Source: Eggerthellaceae bacterium (GTDB lineage: Bacteria > Actinomycetota > Coriobacteriia > Coriobacteriales > Eggerthellaceae). From it: a stretch of 64,000 nt of DNA. The position numbers and the translations under genes were made by a program. Positions 52,001-59,445 of the stretch are shown here, one piece after another. Location: positions 1-64,000 of the forward strand of contig JAAVZC010000014.1 in NCBI GenBank assembly GCA_022791455.1, read 5' to 3'. The notes beneath the pieces were generated by a model. The model was given only the letters and a program-made list of their open reading frames with translations, had not been told where the DNA came from and ran no database searches. Every line of letters begins with the position of its first letter. Positions within the stretch are counted from its first letter, which is position 1.

Positions 52001-53520
52001 CCGCCGGAAAGCACAAAGGCGGCCACCACATCGCCCTCCGCAAGCGTCGCGCCATCGTTCAGTGCCACCGTCAATGATCCGGCTACAACATTGAAGGCCA
52101 TCCCTACCGGAGTGCCTTTGTCCGAGGCAATCGAATCTCCGGCCGCGAACTTTTTCACAATCACCATACTCCCGGAGGGAATGTCGCCAGACAAAACGAG
52201 CGGCACTTCCCGAGATGAGCTGGTCAGCTGCCCCTCGATCGACGCTGCGGGAGTTTTGTCCTCATTGACCAGCACCGAGTCATCCGGTCGGTTGAACACG
52301 CTTTCGTAGTCATTGCCCTTTGTCAGGAACAAGTCGGTGTTCTGGCTCCAGTACACCACCGCGCGCACTCGCCAGCCGGCCCGAAGCGGCTCCGTCAGCT
52401 GCACTTCAAGGTTGTCGATGGAGGCGGTCACATCGATGGGCGAGCACAGCGGGCGCTGGTTTTCGCCCTCGAAGTCGAAGTCCTCGTCGGCCGGATACTG
52501 GGCAATCGAGAGGGTAAGGCTTATCTTCCCCTCGCGGGCTGCCTGGAACAGCCGCTCGTCGCCGGTCAATCCCACATGGAGCGAGGTGGCACCGGCCTCC
52601 AGCTCGTCCTCCACGATGAAGGCATCAGGGTAGCTGTAGTCGACGAAGCCCTCGCCGTTCTCGTCCAGCACCCGCACCGGTTGGGAGTTGCAAGCGCGGT
52701 AATAGTCCTCGGTGATGGGCACGTTCAGGCAAGCGATGACGCTGTAGCCCGCCTTCAAGGGCAGCTGCGCCGCGTTGAAATTGACGTCGGCATCGTAGCC
52801 ATCGGTCACCATGCCCGACCACAGGCGAACGTTCTGGGAAGAGTCGGGGTCGAAGGCCGTGTTGGAGGCGTACGCGAAAATCGTGAGATTGCAGCGCTCC
52901 ACCTTTTCCGACAGCCTCACCTTCACGTGAGTGCCCGACGACGCGGGCCCGAACGCTCCATCCTGGACTAGTTCCACCGCGCAATCGCGCAAGATCTCGG
53001 CCGACATGCTGGCCAAGTCCGTTGCCCGCGCGCTTGCCGGAGCAGTCGAGCCGCCGGTTGCTGAACTGGGCACGCTCACTGCTTCTGCCACGGGCGCCGC
53101 GGCACTGAGCGCTTCGGCGACCGCTCCGTCTTCCGTCGATCGACTGGCCCGGTTCGCGGCCTGATCTCCCGCAGATGCCGCAGAATCATTTGGGGCACCT
53201 TCCGTGATTGCAGGCTCCGACTCCTTTTCCGAAACTGGCGCGGTGGCCTGGCCCGCAGACTCCGGTTCTACCGGAAACGGCGCCCCCGCATCGGCATCTG
53301 ACACCTCAGACAACTCCGCCGAGGCATCCCCCACCGCAGCACCTTCCGCATTCTGCTCCGCCGCCTCCTGCTGGGCCTCGCTCGCGCTTGCATCCTGATC
53401 GGCAAACGCCGGAGAAATGGGGCAGAGCGACGCAGCAAGAGAGCAAGAGATTACCGCCGAAAGCAAACGAGACGATTTGGGGCAGCCCCGCCCATTCGCG
53501 TTCATCTGGTCCGTATTCAC
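49075..53520 (-). CDS. Very large cell-surface protein with C-terminal membrane anchor
   Basis: This is 1481 residues. A signal peptide (about 12-40, SSRLLSAVISCSLAASLCPISPAFA) leads into an Ala/Glu/Ser-rich low-complexity stretch (40-140), then a series of beta-rich domains of about 80-100 residues (150-1080) with similar phrases such as LKAGQSVMAHLYKYDAD, LTAGEQLCVNVKYYNAD, LAEGDVVAAFVLSGG and LAAGDRLQVVLTAGG, which suggests tandem repeats. A FIVAR-like helical piece (about 1215-1255) and a Pro-Val-Asp/Glu-Pro spacer (about 1260-1295) follow. The end has LAQTA (about 1440), a membrane helix and RRRKQ, the layout of a sortase substrate with a non-standard motif. The GTG at 53520 is chosen for AAAGG upstream. 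The ligand is unknown. Confidence 0.82.
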   Translation of the reverse strand: MNTDQMNANGRGCPKSSRLLSAVISCSLAASLCPISPAFADQDASASEAQQEAAEQNAEGAAVGDASAELSEVSDADAGAPFPVEPESAGQATAPVSEKESEPAITEGAPNDSAASAGDQAANRASRSTEDGAVAEALSAAAPVAEAVSVPSSATGGSTAPASARATDLASMSAEILRDCAVELVQDGAFGPASSGTHVKVRLSEKVERCNLTIFAYASNTAFDPDSSQNVRLWSGMVTDGYDADVNFNAAQLPLKAGYSVIACLNVPITEDYYRACNSQPVRVLDENGEGFVDYSYPDAFIVEDELEAGATSLHVGLTGDERLFQAAREGKISLTLSIAQYPADEDFDFEGENQRPLCSPIDVTASIDNLEVQLTEPLRAGWRVRAVVYWSQNTDLFLTKGNDYESVFNRPDDSVLVNEDKTPAASIEGQLTSSSREVPLVLSGDIPSGSMVIVKKFAAGDSIASDKGTPVGMAFNVVAGSLTVALNDGATLAEGDVVAAFVLSGGQPIAQTAPVSVDAYVPVELEVLSPLTTASKELRLSVRLTEPSLADKVINAVQLRKMNADGTPTTDFVGVVAAKYLVDQGEVVLDLSDATLTAGEQLCVNVKYYNADIDYCSAPITVADMSRDEVVLQGETASESATELTVDISGCAAFEGGRLILTTGPASETDADSRTQVAQTLFTGAGRYTLSIPAGRLKAGQSVMAHLYKYDADTDVTAYKYGTLLPIVSDATQAIEPQVEIVTQNLTADRSDFWALVNFDPEKTARLNVYSYDGDTWSADDRIYSEFITPSANSQRITFGEDKLVAGGKVVAELLVFGGGTTVTCVSQPCSVAAAPQKQQPVAVITSPKITAGMTTVKASLTFDSADEGAYTLYRLGPDEADLSQATALSSGTLYRSDAAKSIYLGPGKLAAGDRLQVVLTAGGKESRSSVVTVEASPDWGTPTVTFGNAAVTTDAKTVDLTVRYADEYREMDDFYCDVSVYQVPARYSDEEIEEGELWENYGIAQRVGQLNSNFGEETRGEVTVNLYDWVELKPGYRLFAKLRLPHTEWEGEEVDYVASSIPVLEAGEELPPCKVLLYNLGADTARGAHIRAILGELGVDAETVTSADLGQEIGYLAGLSGFEASAEDYDGGIPATEFMVMCGFSESLLDKFLDVMQAQSIRIDHKAIVTEYNRYYTLGELIGDIEGEHEVFQALLALDKVIKAAEEVSASQYGESELWAPFQEALAQANAVLSSVEPTVSRLNTAKEELIAAGNALTGGSFWEEELPEPVDPVDPVEPVDPVEPVSPVDPVRPAQPSDSAKPSVPASPSRPSGASKPSGSVQGNGTPEAAGAGQSGGPGAIRPSAQGENAGNRESGRVRGGRPARADRAGRGADGAVDRHGRSAAVDATEDESAVSPFEERPVTGKASSSSGAASAANGSSSVAAQQAISDDETPLAQTALEESTPWGWALGAAAVVVAAVGGWFALVTRRRKQENEA

Positions 53521-53631
53521 TATCAAGCCTTTCTCCTAAAAGTTCTCCATAGTTAACTATCAGTTGAATAGTAACCATTTTGTTAGCTATAGCAAACATT
53601 TTTTTGTAAACGAGCGCCTCTAGCCAACGAA

Positions 53632-53795
53632 GTGGCTGGAATACCGCGAGAATCCAGCCACCGTGAAATTCATCGGTCGCAAAACTTCTAAAAATCGATC
53701 AAATCTGACCAGGGGCGACCTTTTGCGCGCTTCCGAAAGCCCAATTCGCACCGGGAAGACGGCATGTGGCTGGAATACCGCACAATTCCAGCCAT
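53632..53795. repeat. 164-bp repeat with palindromic 30-bp ends, copy 2
   Basis: This matches copy 1 (48890-49053) over its full length, roughly four bases in five by eye, with no gaps. Its left end is GTGGCTGGAAT-ACCGCGAG-AATCCAGCCAC and its right end GTGGCTGGAAT-ACCGCACA-ATTCCAGCCAT, so the palindromes are kept though slightly decayed. It lies 112 bp upstream of the surface-protein start and is in the same direction as copy 1. No flanking target duplication is apparent. Confidence 0.8.
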
Positions 53796-53894
53796 CTCGC
53801 CGCACGAATTCGCCGAAAACGGGATCCGCGGTCGACGGCGACACGCCAAAAGCCAACCTTCCCGCTATACTTGGGCGGTAATACCAAGACACAG

Positions 53895-53934
53895 AACGGG
53901 AGCGGCGCCGAAGCCTCAGGCGCAGTCTCCCGTT
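53895..53934 (+). promoter_or_regulatory. Structured leader of the PurF-like gene
   Basis: AACGGGAG (53895-53902) pairs with CTCCCGTT (53927-53934), and GCGCC (53905-53909) with GGCGC (53919-53923), giving a nested hairpin between a possible -10 (TATACT, 53866-53871) and the ribosome site GGAGG (53946-53950). It lacks a T-run, so it is not a terminator; an mRNA-stability or regulatory role is possible. Confidence 0.45.
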
Positions 53935-53954
53935 TCCGGTTTAACGGAGGTACC

Positions 53955-55379
53955 ATGGGCGGCTTCTTCGGCGCAGTTTCTAAGCGCGACGTTGTATTGG
54001 ACGTGTTTTTCGGCGTTGACTACCACTCTCACCTGGGCACGCGCCGTGCAGGCCTCATCTTCCACGAAGAGGAGCGCGGGTTCCAGCGCCAGATCCACTC
54101 CATCGAGAACACACCGTTCCGCAGCCGCTTCGAAGACGACCTGGCGAACTTCGCCGGCACCAGCGGCATCGGCTGCATCTCCGACACCGACCCCCAGCCG
54201 CTGCTAGTGCGCTCGCACTTGGGTATCTTCGGCATCACCACCGTGGGTGCCATCAACAACGACGAGGCGCTGGTGGACCGCTACTTCTCCGGCAACGACA
54301 GCCAGTTCATGGCCATGAGTTCCGGCAAGGTGAACTCCACCGAGCTCATTGCCGCGCTCATCAACCAGAAGGACACCTTCGAGGAGGGCATCCACCACGC
54401 CCAGGAGCTGATCGAGGGCTCGTGCACCCTCATGATCATGACCGAGGACGGCACCCTCATCGTGGCCCGCGACAAGATGGGCCGCCTGCCGGTGCTGGTG
54501 GGCAAGGACGCCGACGGCCATTGCGTGGCGTTCGAGTCGTTCGCCTACCACAAGCTGGGCTACGAAGACGCCTACGAGCTGGGGCCGGCGGAGATTGTGC
54601 GCATCACGCCAGACAGCATCACCACCACCTCCCCCGCTGGCGACAAGATGAAAATCTGCGCCTTCATGTGGGTGTACTACGGTTACCCCAACTCCAACTA
54701 CGAGGGCGAGAACGTGGAAGTGATGCGCTACCGCAACGGCGCGCGCATGGCGAAAGACGACCGCGAGCAGGGCTATCTGCCGAAAGTGGACTACGTGGCC
54801 GGTGTGCCGGACTCCGGCGTGCCCCATGCTATCGGGTACGCTACCGAGAGCGGCATGCCCTTCGGACGCCCCTTCATCAAGTACACCCCCACCTGGCCCC
54901 GCAGCTTCATGCCCAGCAACCAGGACGTGCGCAATCGCGTGGCGAAGATGAAGCAGGTGCCGGTGCCGGAGCTCATCCAAGACAAGAAGCTGCTGTTCGT
55001 GGACGACTCCATCGTGCGCGGCACCCAGCTGCGGGAGACGGTGGACTTCCTGTACGAGTCCGGCGCGAAAGAAGTGCACATGCGCTCCGCCTGCCCGCCC
55101 ATCATGTACTCCTGCAAGTACCTGTCGTTCTCTTCCAGCAAGTCCGACATGGAACTGATCGGCCGGCGCGTGGTGGATCAGCTGGAAGGCGAAGAGGGCC
55201 TGGCGCACCTGAACGAGTACGCCGACAGCTCTACCGAACGGGGCAAATGCCTGCTGAAGACCATCTGCGAAGACATGGGCTTCGACTCGCTGCGCTACCA
55301 GTCGCTGCAAGGCATGCTGGACGCCATCGGCATCGACCCGGAAACCGTGTGCACCTACTGCTGGAACGGCGAGGAATAG
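53955..55379 (+). CDS. Amidophosphoribosyltransferase-like protein lacking the N-terminal cysteine
   Basis: This 474-residue protein has the PurF plan: an N-terminal Ntn-type amidotransferase half and a C-terminal phosphoribosyltransferase half with the PRPP loop LLFVDDSIVRGTQLRE (about 345-360). A true PurF starts with a catalytic Cys (CGVFG, exposed after Met removal); here the start is MGGFFGAVSKRDVV, so Gly stands in its place. FFGVDYHSHLGTRRAGL and DYVAGVPDSGVPHAIGYA are also present. A C-terminal set of cysteines (CPPIMYSCKY, CTYC) could hold an Fe-S cluster, as in some PurF. Glutamine hydrolysis should be lost, so ammonia use or a different role is likely. GGAGG precedes the ATG at 53955. 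Confidence 0.85.
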   Translation: MGGFFGAVSKRDVVLDVFFGVDYHSHLGTRRAGLIFHEEERGFQRQIHSIENTPFRSRFEDDLANFAGTSGIGCISDTDPQPLLVRSHLGIFGITTVGAINNDEALVDRYFSGNDSQFMAMSSGKVNSTELIAALINQKDTFEEGIHHAQELIEGSCTLMIMTEDGTLIVARDKMGRLPVLVGKDADGHCVAFESFAYHKLGYEDAYELGPAEIVRITPDSITTTSPAGDKMKICAFMWVYYGYPNSNYEGENVEVMRYRNGARMAKDDREQGYLPKVDYVAGVPDSGVPHAIGYATESGMPFGRPFIKYTPTWPRSFMPSNQDVRNRVAKMKQVPVPELIQDKKLLFVDDSIVRGTQLRETVDFLYESGAKEVHMRSACPPIMYSCKYLSFSSSKSDMELIGRRVVDQLEGEEGLAHLNEYADSSTERGKCLLKTICEDMGFDSLRYQSLQGMLDAIGIDPETVCTYCWNGEE

Positions 55380-55388
55380 GTAGCGGAC

Positions 55389-55501
55389 GCGCCGGCCGGA
55401 GGGTGGAGCGAGGTTAAGCCGAAGGAGGCCTGAGATCCACTCCGCGCAGCGGAGTTAGCTCAGGCCGACGACGCGTCGAGCGGAATCCCTCCGGCCGGCG
55501 C
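55389..55501. repeat. Large nested palindrome between convergent genes
   Basis: Outer perfect 15-bp arms (55389-55403 and 55487-55501), middle arms GGCCTGAG/CTCAGGCC (55427-55434, 55459-55466) and a core ACTCCGC-GCA-GCGGAGT (55439-55455) can form a long branched hairpin. It lies between the convergent PurF-like gene and the 430-residue unknown gene and may terminate both, although it has no clear T-run. Plan and size recall 31839-31946. Confidence 0.65.
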
Positions 55502-55527
55502 GGCCGCGGACAGGAGGCCGTCCTTCG

Positions 55528-56820
55528 TTAGCGGCCCACCACGGCTACGGCGAGCAGGCCGTCTTCGGTTTCGTGGAATTGAAGGGGGACTTGGTCGCCC
55601 TTCTTGACTCCCAGCTCTTCGGCCACGTCGGTGAGGAGAGTTGCCGCCACATCCTGGCCGCCCATGCCGTCGATGCGCAACCAAGCGGCGGAAGGCTGGT
55701 CCACGTCGTCGCTGGCCACGAGCGCCTTCACCCAGTCCGGATGCTGCGGGTGTCGCAGGCCGTCGAAGAAGTCCAACTTGCGCAGCTCGAACAGGTACAG
55801 GTCGGCCGGGGCGGTCATCTGCTCCAATTGCGTGATCACATCGGCGAATTGGCCCACCGAGCCGTCCACCACTTCGGTGGCCTTCGTGGCCTCGAGCGCC
55901 GTGTAGGGCAGGAGCATAGAGACGCCCTCCATGTCGTTGGCGAGCTCGTAGCCATCGCCTTGCAGCTTCGCCGAAGACAGAACGAACAAGCACAGGCCCT
56001 CCTCCACGTCGATGATGCCGTAGGCCAGTGCATCGGGATAGCCGGCCGTACCAAGCTCGGTGCCCTCCGGCGCTGAAGCGCGCACGTCATCCATGGCCCC
56101 TTGCAGATAGAACAGCTTGCCGGCCACATCGCGGAAGCCCAGCTCGTGCATGCGCACCGCCCGCAGCTCCAGATCCTGGGCCGCCAGCGCCGCTTCGTCC
56201 ACCGCCAGGCCTACCGGCCCCGCGGTCATCTGCTGGTATTCCGCGTCCTGCAGCTCCACAATAATCGGCGCCGCAATCTTGTCCTCGAAGCGCTCCCGCG
56301 CCGTGTTCACCAGCGGCTCTTCCACCGCCGGAATGTCACCGGCGAACAGGCGCCAGCGCTCGTCGGCGGGCAGGTGCAGCAGCGCCACCTGGGTCACGCC
56401 CTCGAACTCGTGCACGTCGATCACCTTGAAGTAGCTGCCGGCCGGCGCTTCCATGAGGCCCCAGCGCATCGCCCCCGGCTCTTCCTCCTGGCCCGGCAAA
56501 TCGCCACCACCAGCAATCAAGTCGCGTAGCGAGGGAGCGGCCGCTTCCGGCTGCGCCTCGAAGGTCTCGGCCGCAATGGCGCCCAGGTCGGTCAGATGAT
56601 TCGACAGAATGGCGAAGCGCGCATTGCCAGACGGCCCCAGCACGCGCTTGGTAGCCGCCAGCGGCTCCGCCACCCGCAGAATCTGCCCCTTCGCATAGGC
56701 AGCCAGCTCTTCCGGAGCCAACGTAGTGTCACGCACGCAAATCTGCAGACCGGGAACCATATCGTCCACCGCCCGCTGCAAGTACCACTGAGGAATCTTC
56801 GCCATATCCAGTTCAGCCAT
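55528..56820 (-). CDS. Unrecognised cytosolic protein, 430 residues
   Basis: No signal peptide or membrane helix is seen. The start at 56820 has AAGGA eight bases upstream; a longer frame would overlap the MATE gene on the same strand. The N-terminus is MAELDMAKIPQWYLQRAVDDMVPGL. Later phrases are ILSNHLTDLGAIAAETFEAQ (about 65-85), VIDVHEFEGVTQVALLHLPADERWRLFAGD (about 135-165), FYL-type pieces in the middle, and a C-terminal VAEELGVKKGDQVPLQFHETEDGLLAVAVVG resembling an AbrB/SpoVT-like or double-psi strand pattern. The protein is acidic and rich in Ala, Leu and Asp. I do not recognise a family. It precedes a large palindrome and is not closely coupled to neighbours. Confidence 0.7.
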   Translation of the reverse strand: MAELDMAKIPQWYLQRAVDDMVPGLQICVRDTTLAPEELAAYAKGQILRVAEPLAATKRVLGPSGNARFAILSNHLTDLGAIAAETFEAQPEAAAPSLRDLIAGGGDLPGQEEEPGAMRWGLMEAPAGSYFKVIDVHEFEGVTQVALLHLPADERWRLFAGDIPAVEEPLVNTARERFEDKIAAPIIVELQDAEYQQMTAGPVGLAVDEAALAAQDLELRAVRMHELGFRDVAGKLFYLQGAMDDVRASAPEGTELGTAGYPDALAYGIIDVEEGLCLFVLSSAKLQGDGYELANDMEGVSMLLPYTALEATKATEVVDGSVGQFADVITQLEQMTAPADLYLFELRKLDFFDGLRHPQHPDWVKALVASDDVDQPSAAWLRIDGMGGQDVAATLLTDVAEELGVKKGDQVPLQFHETEDGLLAVAVVGR

Positions 56821-56924
56821 CGCAAGTCCTTTCGCAGGAGTTTTTAGCCTATGGTAAACCAAGCCCGGCACCCGTGTTCGGACAGATCGATGTATCTGAA
56901 CAAACGACATGGGAGGAACGCGAT

Positions 56925-58496
56925 TTAGCGCTCCTCGCTGCGACCCACCATTTTCTGCATGCGCTTGAGGCGGCGCAGTTCGAACAGCACGAAGATGCCG
57001 GTCACGAAGATGGACAGGAAGTCCGCCACGGGGGTGGCGAAGTACAGAGCGTCCAAGCCGGTCAACTGACCACCGGAAAGCCCCGGCAGCACGTGGGGCA
57101 TGATGAACAGCAGCGGCACCAGGAAGATGATTTGGCGCGTCAGGGTAAGGAAGATGGACTTCGCCGGCTGTCCCGTAGCTTGGAAGTAGTTGGAGGAAAC
57201 AATCTGGAAGCCCACCAAGAACAGCAGCAGGAATTGGATGTGCAGCGCGAACACCGTGAAATCCACCAGCGTCTCGTTGGTGATGCCGAACGCCACCACT
57301 ACCGCGTGGGGGAACAGCTGGATGACACCCCACTCCACAACGGCAATCGTGGTGGCGCACCCCACGCCCATCAGGTAGATCTTCCGCACGCGGCCAATGA
57401 GGCGCGCGCCGTAGTTGAAGCCCAGCAGCGGCTGCAGCGAAATGGCCACGCCTACAAGCGGCATGGTGGAGAACATGGCAACGCGGTTCACCACACCGAT
57501 GGAGGCCAGCGCGTCGTCAGCACCGATGATGCTGGTGGCGCCGTAGGTCACCAGCTGGAAGTTCAGCACGAAGTTGATAATGGCAAGTCCCGCCTGCACG
57601 GCGAAGCTGGGGAAGCCGTAAGCCAGAATGGTTCCAATAATCTTCAGGCGCGGCTTCATGTTCTTCAGGCGAATGCGCATCGGCACGCCCTTGGTGAACA
57701 GGAAATACCACAGCACCGCCGCGCAAGAGAGCGCCTGCCCGGCCACCGTGGCCAACGCGCTGCCCACAACGCCCCATCCGAACAAGATGACGAAGAAGAA
57801 GTTGAAGATGGTAGCGCCCACCAGGCCAATGACCATGGTACCCAGCGCGCGGTTGGGGGCGCCCGCGGTGCGGATGAAGTTGTTCACGCCCATGCCGACG
57901 CACTGCAAGATAAAGCCGAAGCAAAGGATGCGGATAAACGAAGCGGCATAGGGGCGCACCGTGTCGGTAGCGCTGGAAAGGGTGAGCAACCCGTCCAAAA
58001 GCGGCGGGCACGCGGCCATGAAAGCCACGAACACCCAAAGAACCAAGCTCACCGTGATCACGTTTCCGAGCGCCACTTCGGCATCGTTGCGCTTGCCCTC
58101 GCCCAGGCGCAGAGCCGCCAGCGCGTTGCCACCGTTGCCCACCAGCATGGCCAGCGCCATGAAGACGATCATGATGGGGTTCGCCACCGTGACGGCTGAA
58201 AGGCCAATCTCGCCCACAGCGTGGCCCAAAAACATTGAGTCGATAACGTTGTAGGAGCCGTTCACCAGCATGCCTACCACCGAGGGAATGGCAAACTCGG
58301 TGATCAGCTTGGGGATGGAGGCGGTACCCATGCGGGTGACCTTTTCCTCCCCTGCAGGCTTTTGAGCAGGAGCCCCTTGAGGGCGCGAGTCCTGCTTATC
58401 AACCGCAATCGCCTCCGCAGAATCCTGCGGGGAACCATCGTTGCCGGTATTCATTTTTTCAGGGGACGAGATGTCGCCGGAATTGCCGTTGCCCAT
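56925..58496 (-). CDS. MATE-family efflux transporter
   Basis: This is 523 residues. A hydrophilic head (about 1-65, with EEKVTRMGTASIPKLITEFAIPSVVGMLVN marking its end) precedes 12 helices. The MATE features are visible: PSVVGMLVNGSYNVIDSMFLGHAVG in helices 1-2, NGGNALAALRLGEGKRNDAEVALG in the first loop, and the repeat GFNYGARLIGRVRKIYLMG in the second half. It should export cationic drugs or metabolites with Na+ or H+ influx. The 60-residue head is longer than usual and rich in Asp, Glu and Pro. The 105-bp gap upstream should contain its promoter. Confidence 0.92.
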   Translation of the reverse strand: MGNGNSGDISSPEKMNTGNDGSPQDSAEAIAVDKQDSRPQGAPAQKPAGEEKVTRMGTASIPKLITEFAIPSVVGMLVNGSYNVIDSMFLGHAVGEIGLSAVTVANPIMIVFMALAMLVGNGGNALAALRLGEGKRNDAEVALGNVITVSLVLWVFVAFMAACPPLLDGLLTLSSATDTVRPYAASFIRILCFGFILQCVGMGVNNFIRTAGAPNRALGTMVIGLVGATIFNFFFVILFGWGVVGSALATVAGQALSCAAVLWYFLFTKGVPMRIRLKNMKPRLKIIGTILAYGFPSFAVQAGLAIINFVLNFQLVTYGATSIIGADDALASIGVVNRVAMFSTMPLVGVAISLQPLLGFNYGARLIGRVRKIYLMGVGCATTIAVVEWGVIQLFPHAVVVAFGITNETLVDFTVFALHIQFLLLFLVGFQIVSSNYFQATGQPAKSIFLTLTRQIIFLVPLLFIMPHVLPGLSGGQLTGLDALYFATPVADFLSIFVTGIFVLFELRRLKRMQKMVGRSEER

Positions 58497-58601
58497 GCGC
58501 TTACCTTTGCTCGGAGTGAAACGTCAAAATGTTAGTGCGGCAATCTTTTTTCCGGGCCAAGCGTATCCCAAACGGCAATACTTTATTCCCTAGCGGAGAT
58601 A

Positions 58602-59441
58602 TTAGACGAGGTGCGCCTCTCCGAATGAAACGGCCCGCACGCCATCGGGGGCTTCAAGAAGGAGGTTGCCGCGCTCGTCCACGCCGGCCGCTACTCCTTC
58701 TGCCAGCGGGTGCCCTTCCACATCCACCATAGCTACCAGCTTGCCCCGCAGCGGATCGCCTTCGGCGAAGTCTTTGGCGAAGGGCTCGAACCCTTCCGCC
58801 TGCCACTGGTCGTAGCGCCGCGCGAAGGCCGCCAGCACCGCTTCGGCCACGGCATCGACCGCATCGTCGATCTGGCAGGTGTGGCCGTAGCCTAACTCGG
58901 CAAGCGAGAGCGGCCGGTTGCCCGGCGCCGCCAGCGCATCGCTGCCCGGCGCAGCAGGACAGGGCGGGGCCACATTCACTCCGATGCCGATGCAGATGCC
59001 GCCCGCATGGGACTCGAGCGAGATGCCACACAGCTTGCGAAGGGTTGTCTTGTCCAACCGCGGCGTGGCTGCTTCATCGGCCAGCAACAGGCGTGCGCCC
59101 TCGTCGTAGACCACATCGTTGGGCCACTTCACCACAATGCGCCGGGCCTCTTCCGCCACCACCAGCGAGCGCAGCGCATCGCGCACCGCCAAACCGGTGA
59201 CCAGGCTCAAGGTAGGCAGTTGTGCCAGAGGCACCTGCGGCCGCAACAGCAGTGACAGGTACATGCCGCCGCGCGGGCTGGTCCATCCGCGTCCCTGACG
59301 GCCATAACCGCCCGTCTGCACCCGCGCCTGCACGGCAAGCCCCTCCGGCTCGCCCGCCTCGAGCGCCTGCTTGATCACATTGTTGGAAGAATCCACCGAC
59401 TCCAGTAGCTGTCGGCGAAACACGAGCGAAGGCGCGCCCAT
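58602..59441 (-). CDS. birA: Biotin--[acetyl-CoA-carboxylase] ligase, monofunctional
   Basis: This 279-residue enzyme attaches biotin to carboxylase carriers by way of biotinyl-AMP. The active-site parts are ESVDSSNNVIKQAL (about 15), the biotin loop GGYGRQGRGWTSPRGGMYLSLLLRP (about 46-70), KWPNDVVYDEGARLLLADEA (about 110-130) and GIGVNV (about 150). There is no N-terminal helix-turn-helix, so it is not a repressor of the E. coli BirA type. The ATG at 59441 lies 4 bp past the stop of the folate gene, so the two are one transcript. Confidence 0.92.
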   Translation of the reverse strand: MGAPSLVFRRQLLESVDSSNNVIKQALEAGEPEGLAVQARVQTGGYGRQGRGWTSPRGGMYLSLLLRPQVPLAQLPTLSLVTGLAVRDALRSLVVAEEARRIVVKWPNDVVYDEGARLLLADEAATPRLDKTTLRKLCGISLESHAGGICIGIGVNVAPPCPAAPGSDALAAPGNRPLSLAELGYGHTCQIDDAVDAVAEAVLAAFARRYDQWQAEGFEPFAKDFAEGDPLRGKLVAMVDVEGHPLAEGVAAGVDERGNLLLEAPDGVRAVSFGEAHLV

Positions 59442-59445
59442 GCGG

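Larger units (their letters stand above)
53521..53954. other. Divergent region between the surface-protein and PurF-like genes
   Basis: This 434-bp gap holds an AT-rich stretch before the surface-protein gene (53540-53610, with the palindrome TAGTTAACTA), the second 164-bp repeat (53632-53795), and a promoter and leader for the PurF-like gene (TATACT at 53866-53871, hairpin 53895-53934). No further gene is seen. Confidence 0.55.

Noticed and set aside
56821..57360. Extension of the 430-residue unknown protein to 610 residues
   Set aside because: It overlaps the MATE gene in another frame; the ATG at 56820 has a proper ribosome site.
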